DNA of 64,000 bases from Flavobacterium arcticum (lineage in GTDB: Bacteria > Bacteroidota > Bacteroidia > Flavobacteriales > Flavobacteriaceae). A program made the translations under genes and the position numbers. The notes under the pieces were generated by a model. The model did not search any database. It was not told where the DNA came from and worked only from the letters and a program-made list of their open reading frames with translations. The DNA lies in assembly GCF_003344925.1 (NCBI RefSeq), contig NZ_CP031188.1, positions 618,501 through 682,500 of the forward strand, given 5' to 3'. Position 1 is the stretch's first letter. Every line of letters begins with the position of its first letter. Positions 9,431 to 19,522 of the stretch are shown in pieces.

Positions 9431-11458
9431 ATGAATATACTCACACAAAAATTTACTACAAAGCACGACACTGCTCCTTTTAGCAAAATAAAAAACGACG
9501 ATTTCTTACCTGCTTTTCAGGAAGGGATAACTTCGGCTAAAGCAGAAATTGATGCTATTGTAAATAATACCGAAGCTCCAACTTTTGAGAACACTATAGA
9601 AGCCATGTCTTTTAGTGGTGAAATGCTAGACAGAGCTTCTAGCATATTTTTCAACCTACATTCGGCTGAAACTAATGATGAAATCCAAAAAATAGCGCAA
9701 GAGGTTTCCCCATTATTATCAGAATTTGGTAATGATGTACGATTAAATGCCGAATTATTTGAAAAGGTGAAAGCAGTATATGATAAAAAAGACTCGCTTG
9801 ACTTGACAACGGAACAGCAAACATTACTTGATAAAACATATAAAAGCTTTTCGCGTAATGGCGCTAACTTACCTGAAGGTAAGAAAACCAAGCTTAGAGA
9901 AATTGACAAAGAACTTTCGAAACTAAGCCTTGAGTTTGGTGAAAATGTTTTGGCAGAAACTCATGCTTTTCATTTGCATATAACGGATGAAAAAGACCTT
10001 TCGGGTTTACCCGAAGGTGTTATTGAAGCGGCGCAAGAAATTGCCAAGAGTATGGAGAAAGAAGGTTGGGTATTTACGCTAGATTATCCAAGCTATATAC
10101 CCTTTATGACGTATGCCGATAACCGTGAGCTTCGTAAAAAAATGGCTTTGGCTTTTGGCGCGAAAGGATTTCAAAATAATGAACACGACAATCAGGAAAT
10201 AGTATTACAGATTGTAAAACTACGTTATGGGCGCGCACAACTATTAGGCTATAAATCGCATGCCGATTTTGTTTTAGAAGAACGCATGGCAGAAAATCCC
10301 GAAAAGGTTAAGTCTTTCTCGAATGATCTTTTAGAAAAAGCAAAACCCGCTGCTCAAAAGGAGTTTGAACAATTAACCGCATTTGCAAAAGAGATTGATG
10401 GTATTGATGAGCTTCAAAAATGGGACAGTGCATATTACTCTGAAAAACTAAAACAAAAACTTTTCAATCTTGATGATGAAAAACTAAAACCTTATTTCCA
10501 GTTAGAGAAAGTACTTAATGGTGCTTTTACCATAGCTGGTAAGTTATACGGTATCACATTTGAAGAAGTACAAGACATTGACAAATATCATAAAGATGTA
10601 ACTACCTATGAGGTAAAAGATGAGAATGGTAATCTTGTCGCTGTTTTTTATGCTGATTTCTTCCCAAGAAAAGGAAAACGTAATGGCGCATGGATGACAT
10701 CTTACAAACCTCAGTATATAAAGGATGGGGTTAACGAAAGACCTCATGTTTCTATAGTTTGTAACTTTACTAAACCTACCGAAACTAAACCATCTTTACT
10801 TACTTTTAACGAAGTGACAACGCTTTTCCATGAGTTCGGGCATGCATTGCATGGTATGCTTGCCAACACAACTTACCCTAACCTATCAGGAACAAGTGTA
10901 TATTGGGATTTTGTAGAGTTACCAAGCCAAGTAATGGAAAACTGGTGCTATGAGCCTGAGGCGTTAGAGTTATTTGCGCACCACTATAAAACCGACGAAA
11001 TGATACCGATGGAATACATCAAAAAGATTAAAGAAAGTGCAAGTTTTCAAGAAGGTATGGCAACATTAAGGCAACTTAGCTTTGGGATGCTCGATATGGG
11101 TTGGCACAGTCTTGACCCTAGTAGTATTACTGATGTAAAAACATTTGAGACAGAACAATTTGCTAACACACAGTTATATCCTGATGTAGCTGAAAATGCT
11201 ATGAGTACTGCTTTTAGTCATATATTCCAGGGTGGTTATTCATCGGGCTATTATAGCTACAAATGGGCAGAAGTACTGGATGCTGATACGTTTGAATTAT
11301 TTCAGGAAAAAGGAATTTTTGATACCGCAACAGCTACTGCTTTTAAGGAAAACATACTAAGTAAAGGTGGTACAGAACACCCTATGACGCTATACAAACG
11401 CTTTAGAGGTCAAGAACCAAAACCTGAAGCACTACTTAAAAGAGCTGGGTTATTATAA
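9431..11458 (+). CDS. M3 family metallopeptidase (Dcp/oligopeptidase A type)
   Basis: A 675-aa zinc oligopeptidase. The HEFGHALHG motif starts at residue 467. The downstream ligand Glu lies in the region SGTSVYWDFVELPSQVMENW, followed by the Tyr/Gly-rich substrate loop (FQGGYSSGYYSYKWAEV). No signal peptide is visible, so it is probably cytoplasmic, unlike the secreted Dcp forms. It would degrade short peptides released by other proteases. It follows purKE and ends at a strong bidirectional terminator shared with the hydroxylase gene. Confidence 0.93.
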   Translation: MNILTQKFTTKHDTAPFSKIKNDDFLPAFQEGITSAKAEIDAIVNNTEAPTFENTIEAMSFSGEMLDRASSIFFNLHSAETNDEIQKIAQEVSPLLSEFGNDVRLNAELFEKVKAVYDKKDSLDLTTEQQTLLDKTYKSFSRNGANLPEGKKTKLREIDKELSKLSLEFGENVLAETHAFHLHITDEKDLSGLPEGVIEAAQEIAKSMEKEGWVFTLDYPSYIPFMTYADNRELRKKMALAFGAKGFQNNEHDNQEIVLQIVKLRYGRAQLLGYKSHADFVLEERMAENPEKVKSFSNDLLEKAKPAAQKEFEQLTAFAKEIDGIDELQKWDSAYYSEKLKQKLFNLDDEKLKPYFQLEKVLNGAFTIAGKLYGITFEEVQDIDKYHKDVTTYEVKDENGNLVAVFYADFFPRKGKRNGAWMTSYKPQYIKDGVNERPHVSIVCNFTKPTETKPSLLTFNEVTTLFHEFGHALHGMLANTTYPNLSGTSVYWDFVELPSQVMENWCYEPEALELFAHHYKTDEMIPMEYIKKIKESASFQEGMATLRQLSFGMLDMGWHSLDPSSITDVKTFETEQFANTQLYPDVAENAMSTAFSHIFQGGYSSGYYSYKWAEVLDADTFELFQEKGIFDTATATAFKENILSKGGTEHPMTLYKRFRGQEPKPEALLKRAGLL

Positions 11459-11476
11459 ACCCTGCTTATATAAAAT

Positions 11477-11508
11477 AAAAAAGGATGCTTATATAAGCAT
11501 CCTTTTTT
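11477..11508. terminator. Bidirectional terminator between M3 peptidase and PAH genes
   Basis: A 32-nt perfect palindrome with six A on the left and six T on the right, and GGATGC/GCATCC inside. It sits between two convergent stops. Confidence 0.9.
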
Positions 11509-11510
11509 GA

Positions 11511-13286
11511 TTAATCAAGTGATTTCTCTTTTTCAAAAATAAGTTCGAGTCCTCCATCTACTAAATGTACAATTTCTGGACGTCTATTTTTAACATCATC
11601 AAGATGTGTCATTACCTGATTTAGTAATTCGGTAGTATTATTTTTCTGTAACAATTCAGCAATTTCTACTGATAACAACCAATCATTAGGATGATTTTGT
11701 TTTACTATGGTAAATATGCTTTGCAATTCTTTATTATCTGCTTTACCTTCTCTAATTCCTCTTACTTTTTGATATAACCCCTCTAGCTCTTCTCTTGCAG
11801 GTGATTTCTTAGCTTTTATTGTTTGGCTTGACGGCACATGAGTAATAAGATCGAAACTTGTTACATCGGCAGGACCAGAAAAAGCCGCAATTACTTTTTT
11901 ACCTACAGCCATATCATAAATACCCCATTCTGGCTGAAACAACACTGTATCGTTATGTGTTACAGTACAATCTTTAAAACTGATAATAATTATTTTTCCT
12001 TGTAAGTTACGTGTTCCAGTTATAATTTCTCCTGATACCTTTACACCGCCCTCAAACTCTAATGTTACACGACCACCTTCATATATATCATAAGCCTGTA
12101 AATCTCTCGGACTCATATCTTCTATAGCAAGGTTAATACCTTTTAGTTTTCCAACTGGGCTGCCAAAACCTTCGGCATGATACAATGTACCATGACCTAC
12201 AAGTTCTTTTTCTCTATATGACAATGCTGTAGCTCCTGTAGTTTGTATATATATAGGCTTCCCGTTATCTTGAATGACATTAGTAAATGTACCCGAAACC
12301 TGTAAACCTGTACTAAGCTCTATAGTACCTAAAGCATTAGACTGTATTAGTTTAGTAAGACCGCTAAGACCACCTGTACGCAAAGCCATTTTATTAGCAA
12401 ACTCTTCGAGTACTTGGTTAAGATGAGCAAAATCAGGCGTTACATATAGCTGCGGTTGTGGCTTTGTGATATCAAAACTTTGATAAGCTGCATTTATATC
12501 ATATGGCATTTTTTTCACATTATCTGTCATACACCAAGCACTTTCGCCTATAGAAGAAAGTAAACCTGCACCATATATTTTAGGGTCATCAACAGTACCG
12601 ATAAGACCATACTCTACTGTCCACCAATGTAAGTTACGCACAAGTGCCATTTCAGACAGTTCGCCCATATCATTTTGTAAGTCTTCTACTCGTTTTTCAA
12701 TAGCATCAATCTCATCTTGCGGTGTACCCTCTGCTTCTTTTAGTATTGATAATAATCGGATCGCTTCATACATTTCGTAATCTCTTGCCGATGATATTGC
12801 TTTACAGCCTATCTCTCCAAAACGACGTAAATACTCAGCATATTCTGGATTAGCAATAATAGGTGCGTGTCCTGCTCCTTCATGAATAATATCGGGTGCG
12901 GGCGTATACTCTATATGCTCTAGTTGGCGAATATCTGATGCGATAACCAATACATTATAAGCCTGAAACTCCATAAAAGCATTCGGCGGAATAAATCCAT
13001 CAACAGCTACGGCAGCCCAGCCAATTTCTTTAAGTATGCGGTTCATACCATACATACTTGGTATATTATCTACTTCAATACCTGTTTTCTCTAAACCTTC
13101 AAGGTAAGAGTTATGGGCAACTTTACTAAGATAGTCTACATTTTTACGCATTACATAGCGCCACACTGCCTGATTTATAGGTGTGTAATCTTTATAGTCT
13201 TGCGGCTTTATAAATTGCCTTAAATGCTCTGGCAACTTATCTAATAATGGATTGCTATCTATTGTTGCACTCATATTACTTTGCAT
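11511..13286 (-). CDS. Phenylalanine 4-monooxygenase, long Bacteroidota form
   Basis: Iron- and pterin-dependent aromatic amino-acid hydroxylase. The catalytic part is in the first ~290 residues: the ligands lie in PDIIHEGAGH (His135, His140) and WWTVEYGL (Glu225). It probably turns phenylalanine into tyrosine. Usual bacterial enzymes are about 260-300 aa; this one is 591 aa. The extra ~300 residues include beta-rich segments (about 300-480: VSGTFTNVIQDNGKPIYIQT, GGRVTLEFEGGVKVSGEI) and a helical end (500-591) without a domain I can name. The start may be the ATG at 13286 or the ATG four codons later (MSATID); a promoter fits either. Confidence 0.88.
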   Translation of the reverse strand: MQSNMSATIDSNPLLDKLPEHLRQFIKPQDYKDYTPINQAVWRYVMRKNVDYLSKVAHNSYLEGLEKTGIEVDNIPSMYGMNRILKEIGWAAVAVDGFIPPNAFMEFQAYNVLVIASDIRQLEHIEYTPAPDIIHEGAGHAPIIANPEYAEYLRRFGEIGCKAISSARDYEMYEAIRLLSILKEAEGTPQDEIDAIEKRVEDLQNDMGELSEMALVRNLHWWTVEYGLIGTVDDPKIYGAGLLSSIGESAWCMTDNVKKMPYDINAAYQSFDITKPQPQLYVTPDFAHLNQVLEEFANKMALRTGGLSGLTKLIQSNALGTIELSTGLQVSGTFTNVIQDNGKPIYIQTTGATALSYREKELVGHGTLYHAEGFGSPVGKLKGINLAIEDMSPRDLQAYDIYEGGRVTLEFEGGVKVSGEIITGTRNLQGKIIIISFKDCTVTHNDTVLFQPEWGIYDMAVGKKVIAAFSGPADVTSFDLITHVPSSQTIKAKKSPAREELEGLYQKVRGIREGKADNKELQSIFTIVKQNHPNDWLLSVEIAELLQKNNTTELLNQVMTHLDDVKNRRPEIVHLVDGGLELIFEKEKSLD

Positions 13287-13299
13287 TATTGTTATAGTG

Positions 13300-13329
13300 T
13301 AAAATTACGAATTTCTCACGATTTGCAAA
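13300..13329 (-). promoter_or_regulatory. Promoter of the PAH gene
   Basis: On the minus strand: TTTG (13326-13329), an 18-nt gap, then TAATTTTA (13300-13307), one mismatch to TAnnTTTG, 13 nt before the ATG at 13286. Confidence 0.5.
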
Positions 13330-13411
13330 CAATCAGTAATGATTATATTTTTATTTTAATTAAGAAAAACTATAAATTGAAAAATATGTAAAAATGCTTA
13401 ATCACTAATAA

Positions 13412-13441
13412 AAAAAGCCACAGCTTGTGCTGTGGCTTTTT
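13412..13441 (-). terminator. Terminator downstream of the LRR gene
   Basis: A 13-bp stem (13412-13424 with 13429-13441) and TTGT loop, with A-run and T-run flanks. It is 90 nt past the LRR gene stop and before the PAH gene promoter. Confidence 0.85.
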
Positions 13442-13530
13442 CAGAAAGTAAAACAAAAAGTAATAAATAAATCTAATAAAAGTATAAACTCATTATTTCC
13501 TGCTCTTAGTATGTTATAATTCTTAAATTT

Positions 13531-15846
13531 TTATTCTTTAACTAATTTCTCCACTTTAGAACCATTATCTGTTGTTATTTTAACAAAGTATAAGCCTGAT
13601 GGCTGTGCCGAGACATCTAGTCTAATACTCGTCTCATTACCGACTCTACTATGTAATAACCTACCTTGTACATCATATAGTTGTACTGATGTAATAGCAC
13701 TATTTGCTGCTATGGTTACGTTATCAGTAGTTGGGTTAGGATATAGTTTTACAGAATCGTCTTTTGTTAAAACGTCATTACTTAAAACAGCAAACGTAGT
13801 ATTAGCTTCGTTGGTTTCTATCGGGAAATTATAATCAAAATAGATATTGGCTTCTTGCATTACAATATCATCTTCTTGCAATGTATTTAGTGTTTTAATC
13901 TTGTATAATACATTTCCTTTTCCGCCATTAGCTGCAAGGTTTATATTGCCAAAGTAAAACTCTACTTTATTACCTGTAATACGAGTTTCTACATTATGCG
14001 AAGCATCTATCAATTGTAATGTACTAACATCAAATTGTTCCTCATTAATTTCATTTTTCACAACAATAAATGTTGCAGGTGCTGTACCCGTATTCTCGAA
14101 GTTGATATTATAATGTAGGTAATCACCTATTTTGCTTACATGTACAGCTTCACCTTCAAGACAGGTAATATCATTTGGGTCAAATGATCCTACTACCGTT
14201 TGAGCCAATGTAAATGTATTATCATCAGGGTTTTCATCGCCCGTAGCTGAAGTAATGTTTGCTGTAAACATCAATAAATCATCTATATTAACCGCGGGAG
14301 TATCTGTTGGAGCATTTACATTTAAAGTAAGGTTTATATTTCTGGTTTCAAAAGGTTGCAGGTCACTATAACTCCAGCCAAATGTATTTGTTGCTGCTCC
14401 TACTCCAGAAGTAGAAGAAACATAATCTAACACTGTTTCGTCATACGTTAGTAGAACATTGCCTGACAGGGTTTGGTTTCCTTTGTTTCGATACGTTATT
14501 TTATAAGAGGCATTAAACCCGGGTTGAGCGGGTTCTGTAGGAACAATAACAACTTCTACATCGGGATGCTCTCCATTAGGTGTTACACAAAAGCTTTGAG
14601 TTTCTATATTATTATTATCATCTTCAAAAGTTACCGTAGCTGATGATGGGGTTATTGTAAACCAGTCATTGTTTTCTATACTTGGTGAAAGGGTAAATGT
14701 ACCTGCTCCCCAATAAAAGTTATACTCTCCTATGTTATTACTGAATACTGCAAATTCTTCATCGTTTTCTGTAGTGATATCTACACGGGTATGATTAATT
14801 AGGTTGTCATTTATATCACAACCATCATTATCGGCATCAAAGGTAAAATTACCTGTTATAGTATTATAATCACCCCCTGGTGTAAAGTTGCAATAGGAAC
14901 TAATCAAAACATTTGGGTCGTTTAAAACGGTTTCGGAAAAAAGGGTTTCATTTCCTTCATCAATACATACATAGATGGGTTGAAGATTGCCATTATTAAG
15001 CATTACCGTAAAAGAATCATAGTTACTTATCCCGTTTTTTAAATTTAAAGTCCTGAAAGGGATAGGTATTATCGCAACAGCTTCATCAAAACGTAAAAAA
15101 AGATCATCCAAAGCAGTACATCCACTAAGGTCGATATCATTAACAATACCTATTCCTCCATTAAAATTTAAATTTAAATACGTTAAGAGCGGCTTATTAC
15201 CCAACAAAAAATAATCAACGTACTGAGGATTAGTTATTGATACATAACTTAAATTATTGTTAGCACTCAAATCAAAATATACTGATGTATTATTCAATAT
15301 TAGACTCTCCAGACTTGGTAATTGGCTAAAATCCATATCAAAAACCACGTCTGTAAAATTGACATGTGTAAGATTATTCACTCCTGAAACATTTAAAACA
15401 AGCATACTATCACCGCCTCCTGTTAATCCATTAAAATTTATATTTTCAAGATTACTTAAACCGTTAAGGTTTATACTATCAAACTCATTACTATCGCTTA
15501 TTGATAACTGAGTTAGTTGGGTAAGTGCTGTTAAATCCAGGTCTAAAAGCTGATCGGCTTCAGTAATTGATAATTTAGTTAAATTTGAAAAACTTCCGAT
15601 TCCCTCAAGTGAAAACACAAAAAAACTAAACAAGTCAATAGTAATTTCACCTACATTAAGTGCTTCACTAAGTTGTATTTCTCCATCATTATTTGCATCT
15701 AATGAAATTATATTTCCATTAAGATCTTTGGCATCTGTATAATTTGATAATAATGCTTCTTTAAATGCAACATCCGGTACATTTACAATTTGTGCACTCG
15801 CAGCTGTCGTTATTAGCAGTAATAGGAAAAGTAATTGTTTTTTCAT
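13531..15846 (-). CDS. Secreted LRR protein with T9SS type A sorting domain
   Basis: A 771-aa exported protein. Order: signal peptide (MKKQLLFLLLLITTAASA); a calcium-loop-like DANNDGEIQLSEA near residue 50; degenerate leucine-rich repeats from about 80 to 310 (L-x-x-L-x-L/I-x-x-x-x-x-L pattern); Ig/Cna-like segments; a DUF7619-type repeat starting at SFDPNDITC; and a C-terminal T9SS type A sorting domain (KLYPNPTTDNVTI ... GLYFVKITTDNGSKVEKLV). It should cross the outer membrane through the type IX system whose core genes lie 11 kb away. The role on the surface (adhesion or binding) is inferred only from the architecture. Confidence 0.92.
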   Translation of the reverse strand: MKKQLLFLLLLITTAASAQIVNVPDVAFKEALLSNYTDAKDLNGNIISLDANNDGEIQLSEALNVGEITIDLFSFFVFSLEGIGSFSNLTKLSITEADQLLDLDLTALTQLTQLSISDSNEFDSINLNGLSNLENINFNGLTGGGDSMLVLNVSGVNNLTHVNFTDVVFDMDFSQLPSLESLILNNTSVYFDLSANNNLSYVSITNPQYVDYFLLGNKPLLTYLNLNFNGGIGIVNDIDLSGCTALDDLFLRFDEAVAIIPIPFRTLNLKNGISNYDSFTVMLNNGNLQPIYVCIDEGNETLFSETVLNDPNVLISSYCNFTPGGDYNTITGNFTFDADNDGCDINDNLINHTRVDITTENDEEFAVFSNNIGEYNFYWGAGTFTLSPSIENNDWFTITPSSATVTFEDDNNNIETQSFCVTPNGEHPDVEVVIVPTEPAQPGFNASYKITYRNKGNQTLSGNVLLTYDETVLDYVSSTSGVGAATNTFGWSYSDLQPFETRNINLTLNVNAPTDTPAVNIDDLLMFTANITSATGDENPDDNTFTLAQTVVGSFDPNDITCLEGEAVHVSKIGDYLHYNINFENTGTAPATFIVVKNEINEEQFDVSTLQLIDASHNVETRITGNKVEFYFGNINLAANGGKGNVLYKIKTLNTLQEDDIVMQEANIYFDYNFPIETNEANTTFAVLSNDVLTKDDSVKLYPNPTTDNVTIAANSAITSVQLYDVQGRLLHSRVGNETSIRLDVSAQPSGLYFVKITTDNGSKVEKLVKE

Positions 15847-15940
15847 AGCGTTTTATTTTATTGAAGGTTGATTTTTAGCTAAATTAAAACAATTTTCCTG
15901 ATGTTGTGTTGCTCCATGTTTAATTTTCAATGAATTAAAA

Positions 15941-15965
15941 AAGCCCTTGCTATTGGCAAGGGCTT
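15941..15965 (-). terminator. Terminator of the DUF4136 lipoprotein gene
   Basis: A 10-bp stem AAGCCCTTGC/GCAAGGGCTT (15941-15950 with 15956-15965), 5-nt loop, 17 nt past the stop. The A-run at 15937-15942 gives a T-tract on the minus strand. Confidence 0.85.
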
Positions 15966-15982
15966 ACTATATTATAAATAAA

Positions 15983-16495
15983 TTATTGTTTCTTCTGCGG
16001 AGGATATTTTTTCATTATTTCCATAACAAATTCATTAATACGTTCTTGCTTCCTCTCGCGATCAAGGGTTAACACACCAGTACCTATACCCTGCCAAACC
16101 AATTCTTTTTTGCGAGCATCCAGTATATCAATATAAAGTATGCCTTGTGTAGAGGTATTTACAGTGGTATAGTTACCACCCCACATCCATGGGCTGTAGC
16201 CCCAGTTATTTACATTTACTTGCTCATTAGCACGAGTAAATATATTTATAAGCATATCGGGACTATCACTCTTTACAAAACCTTTCTTCTGCATTTCGGC
16301 ATCTATAGCACGTAGTATGCGCTTTTTATCAAGGTCAGATATTTCAGCCTTATCTATACCCTGTTTAAAAAAGGCATAGGTTTTATACTGATTAAAATCT
16401 ACAGCAGCATCGTAATCCGAATTCACACGAATAGAACTACACGAAGCTATAAAAACTGTAACAAATAGTAATGATAGCAATTTTATCTTTTTCAT
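15983..16495 (-). CDS. DUF4136 domain lipoprotein
   Basis: A 170-aa lipoprotein with the Cys at residue 19 (IASC). The body matches the DUF4136 pattern: early VNSDYDAAVDFNQYKTYAFF, then a DKKRILRAIDAEMQKKGF helix, then DMLINIF and a final LVWQGIGTG strand. The family is common in Bacteroidota and Proteobacteria and has no settled function. It stands alone between hutU and the LRR gene, with its own terminator. Confidence 0.85.
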   Translation of the reverse strand: MKKIKLLSLLFVTVFIASCSSIRVNSDYDAAVDFNQYKTYAFFKQGIDKAEISDLDKKRILRAIDAEMQKKGFVKSDSPDMLINIFTRANEQVNVNNWGYSPWMWGGNYTTVNTSTQGILYIDILDARKKELVWQGIGTGVLTLDRERKQERINEFVMEIMKKYPPQKKQ

Positions 16496-16565
16496 AGTAA
16501 CACAATTTTCATTTTAATAAAAACGCATCAATCTATTAACACCAAACTTTAGTTAAGTATAAATA

Positions 16566-18554
16566 TTAGCTCAATAAAGCGTCATCTACTTTATTAGGTA
16601 AGGTAACTTTTAGCAACGGTTGACTTTCCATAGCGCGTTTTATTGCAAAAATAGCTTCATCATTTCTTGCCCAGCTTCTACGCGAAATACCATTATTTAC
16701 ATCCCAGAAAAGCATTGATTCTAAGCGTTTTGATGCTTCTTTAGAACCATCAAGAACCATACCAAAACCACCATTTACAACCTCTCCCCAGCCTACACCA
16801 CCACCGTTATGGATGCTTACCCATGTAGCCCCGCGGAAACTATCGCCAATAACATTATGTATTGCCATATCTGCTGTAAAACGAGAACCATCGTATATAT
16901 TAGAAGTTTCTCTATATGGAGAATCAGTACCACTCACATCATGGTGGTCGCGCCCTAGTATTACAGTATCTATTTCGCCTTTTGCAATTGCTTCGTTAAA
17001 TGCTCTTGCAATAGCAATACGTCCTTCGGCATCGGCATAGAGTATGCGTGCCTGAGAACCTACTACCAGTTTATTTTCTTGCGCTCCTTGTATCCACTTA
17101 ATGTTGTCCTGCATTTGTTGTTTTATCTCATCGGGCGCAGTCTTAGCCATTTCTTCTAACACTTTAGATGCTATCGCATCTGTTTTGGCTAAATCTTCTG
17201 GTTTACCCGAAGCACATACCCAACGGAATGGACCAAAACCATAATCGAAACACATAGGTCCCATAATATCCTGAACATAACTTGGATATTTAAAATCGAT
17301 ACCATTTTCTGCCATTATATCGGCTCCAGCACGCGAAGCTTCTAGCAAGAATGCATTACCATAATCGAAAAAGTAAGTCCCCTTTGCAGTATGCTTATTA
17401 ATCGCAGTAGCGTGCCTACGTAGCGTTTCTTGTATTTTCTCTTTAAACAACTCTGGATTATTAGCCATCATATCATTTGCTTCCTCGAAAGAAAGACCAA
17501 CAGGGTAATAACCACCTGCCCATGGGTTATGAAGCGAAGTCTGATCGCTACCTAAATCTATATAAATATCTTCTGCATCAAACTTTTCCCAAACATCTAC
17601 TATATTACCTTGATAGGCTATAGATACTACTTCTTTAGCGGCTTTTGCCTCACGAACTCTTTTTACAAGCGTATCCACATCTTTAACGACCTCATCTACC
17701 CACCCTTGTGAATGACGTGTGTGTACTGCTTTAGGGTTTACCTCTGCACATACAGTTATACATCCTGCAATATTACCTGCTTTTGGCTGCGCGCCACTCA
17801 TACCTCCAAGCCCAGAGGTAACAAATAGTTTACCCTCTAGTCCTTCTCCATTTTTAGAAATTTTTCTACCACCATTAAGTACTGTAATGGTAGTACCATG
17901 CACAATACCTTGAGGTCCTATATACATATAGCTACCTGCTGTCATTTGCCCGTATTGGGTTACACCTAGTGCATTAAACTTTTCCCAGTCATCTGGTTGA
18001 GAATAATTAGGGATCATCATACCGTTAGTAACAACTACTCTTGGTGCTTCTGGGTGTGAAGGGAATAATCCCATAGGGTGACCAGAGTACATTGTTAGTG
18101 TTTGTTCATCGGTCATCTCACTAAGATATTTCATAGTAAGTCTATATTGTGCCCAGTTTTGGAACACTGCGCCATTACCACCATAAGTTATTAACTCATG
18201 TGGGTGTTGTGCTACAGCATAATCTAAATTATTCTGTATCATTAGCATGATAGCTTTAGCTTGCTCTGATTTTCCTGGATATTCTGAAATAGGGCGAGCA
18301 TACATTTTATAATCAGGACGTAAACGATACATATAAATACGACCATATTTTTCTAACTCATCAGAAAATTCTTTTATTAGCTCGGGATGATCTTTTGGTT
18401 CAAAATAACGCAGTGCGTTACGCAATGCTAATTTTTTCTCCTCCGTAGTTAGTATCTCTTTTCTTTTTGGTGCATGATTTATAGCTGGGTCATACACTTG
18501 TGGTTGTGGTAAAACCGGTGGTATTCCTTCTTGTATCTGTTCTTGAAATGTCAT
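16566..18554 (-). CDS. hutU: Urocanate hydratase
   Basis: Second step of histidine breakdown, converting urocanate to imidazolonepropionate with tightly bound NAD. At 662 aa it is the long form, compared with about 555 aa in Pseudomonas. The NAD-binding region SGLGGMSGAQPKAGNIAG and the active-site region FKYPSYVQDIMGPMCFDYGFGPFRWVC are clear, the latter holding the catalytic Cys stretch. No other hut gene is adjacent; the arginase-fold gene at 31.2 kb that would usually be named hutG seems inactive. It starts 73 nt after the small DUF5522 gene on the same strand. Confidence 0.95.
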   Translation of the reverse strand: MTFQEQIQEGIPPVLPQPQVYDPAINHAPKRKEILTTEEKKLALRNALRYFEPKDHPELIKEFSDELEKYGRIYMYRLRPDYKMYARPISEYPGKSEQAKAIMLMIQNNLDYAVAQHPHELITYGGNGAVFQNWAQYRLTMKYLSEMTDEQTLTMYSGHPMGLFPSHPEAPRVVVTNGMMIPNYSQPDDWEKFNALGVTQYGQMTAGSYMYIGPQGIVHGTTITVLNGGRKISKNGEGLEGKLFVTSGLGGMSGAQPKAGNIAGCITVCAEVNPKAVHTRHSQGWVDEVVKDVDTLVKRVREAKAAKEVVSIAYQGNIVDVWEKFDAEDIYIDLGSDQTSLHNPWAGGYYPVGLSFEEANDMMANNPELFKEKIQETLRRHATAINKHTAKGTYFFDYGNAFLLEASRAGADIMAENGIDFKYPSYVQDIMGPMCFDYGFGPFRWVCASGKPEDLAKTDAIASKVLEEMAKTAPDEIKQQMQDNIKWIQGAQENKLVVGSQARILYADAEGRIAIARAFNEAIAKGEIDTVILGRDHHDVSGTDSPYRETSNIYDGSRFTADMAIHNVIGDSFRGATWVSIHNGGGVGWGEVVNGGFGMVLDGSKEASKRLESMLFWDVNNGISRRSWARNDEAIFAIKRAMESQPLLKVTLPNKVDDALLS

Positions 18555-18627
18555 ATATTACTAGTTTTCAGCCTTAGCTTTATTATTCGGTTTAAAATCA
18601 TTAACCGATACTGCTTACTGTTGTTGT

Positions 18628-18801
18628 TTATTTTTTAAATTCTCCTGTTTTTTTATCATATCCGTACGGGCAATGGCGACAACCACTCTTGCAGCAATAC
18701 CCTCGCTTTAAGTGATATTTTTCGGTAAATACTTTATACCCTTCGGGGGTTAGGTAATAATCTTCCCCTTTTATTAAATCATTAGGATTTTGGCTATACA
18801 T
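18628..18801 (-). CDS. DUF5522-type small Cys-rich protein
   Basis: A 57-codon frame read directly from the minus strand, from ATG at 18801 to TAA at 18628. The product starts MYSQNPNDLIKGEDYYLT and has the core YCCKSGCRHCPYGYD. The Cys pattern CC-x3-C-x2-C followed by PYGY is typical of the small DUF5522 proteins seen throughout Bacteroidota, suggesting a metal-binding knuckle. Function unknown. A TAAATTTG box lies 5 nt before the ATG, so the mRNA may have almost no leader. It precedes hutU. Confidence 0.75.
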   Translation of the reverse strand: MYSQNPNDLIKGEDYYLTPEGYKVFTEKYHLKRGYCCKSGCRHCPYGYDKKTGEFKK

Positions 18802-18981
18802 GTCTACAAATTTATGAACTTTACATCGAACGATTATAATTAGAGCTAAATATTTAATCTTGAAAAATTAAATTGTATTTTTCTAGCTATTCATTATCAA
18901 TAGATAAGATTTTACATGTTTAACAAATATTATCTTAAAAAAACATAATTTAGCCATTATCAAACTTAAACAATCAATATT

Positions 18982-19464
18982 ATGGAAATGAATTTCTTAG
19001 CCGTTATTGTTGCTGCTCTATCTACTATGGTAGTAGGAGCTATATGGTATAACCCTAAAGTATTTGGTACTGTATGGATGAAAGAAACAGGCATGACCGA
19101 AGAAAAAGCAGAAGGTGCCAATATGTTTAAAATATTTGGTATGGCAATCCTTTTTGCAATAATGATATCTTTTGTGCTTCAGTTTTCTGTAATACACCAG
19201 TTTGGTTCGCTAGGAATGATAGGTGGTAATCCGGCAGTAGCTAAACCTTCTTATGAAGCTTTTATTGCTGACTATGGACATGCGTTTAGAACCTTTAAGC
19301 ATGGTGCGCTACATGGTTTTATGACGGGGCTATTTTTAGGTCTTCCCGTTATAGGTACTAATGCTCTTTTTGAAAGAAAAAGCGCAAAATACATACTAAT
19401 AAATGGTGGTTACTGGATAATTTGCTTTACTATAATGGGAGGTATATTATGTGCTTGGGAATAA
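18982..19464 (+). CDS. DUF1761 membrane protein
   Basis: A 160-aa integral membrane protein with four hydrophobic segments (about 5-25, 47-68, 110-128, 138-156). The N-terminal NFLAVIVAALSTMVVGAIWYNPKVFGTVW is the DUF1761 signature (WY-x-P...F-x-x-W). Function unknown for the family. Single gene with its own terminator. Confidence 0.85.
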   Translation: MEMNFLAVIVAALSTMVVGAIWYNPKVFGTVWMKETGMTEEKAEGANMFKIFGMAILFAIMISFVLQFSVIHQFGSLGMIGGNPAVAKPSYEAFIADYGHAFRTFKHGALHGFMTGLFLGLPVIGTNALFERKSAKYILINGGYWIICFTIMGGILCAWE

Positions 19465-19487
19465 TTATATTTACAATTTTAATTTTT

Positions 19488-19509
19488 AAATCTCCTACGG
19501 GAGATTTTT
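19488..19509 (+). terminator. Terminator of the DUF1761 gene
   Basis: An 8-bp stem AAATCTCC/GGAGATTT with a TACG loop and a T-run to 19509. Confidence 0.8.
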
Positions 19510-19522
19510 CATTACCACTACT

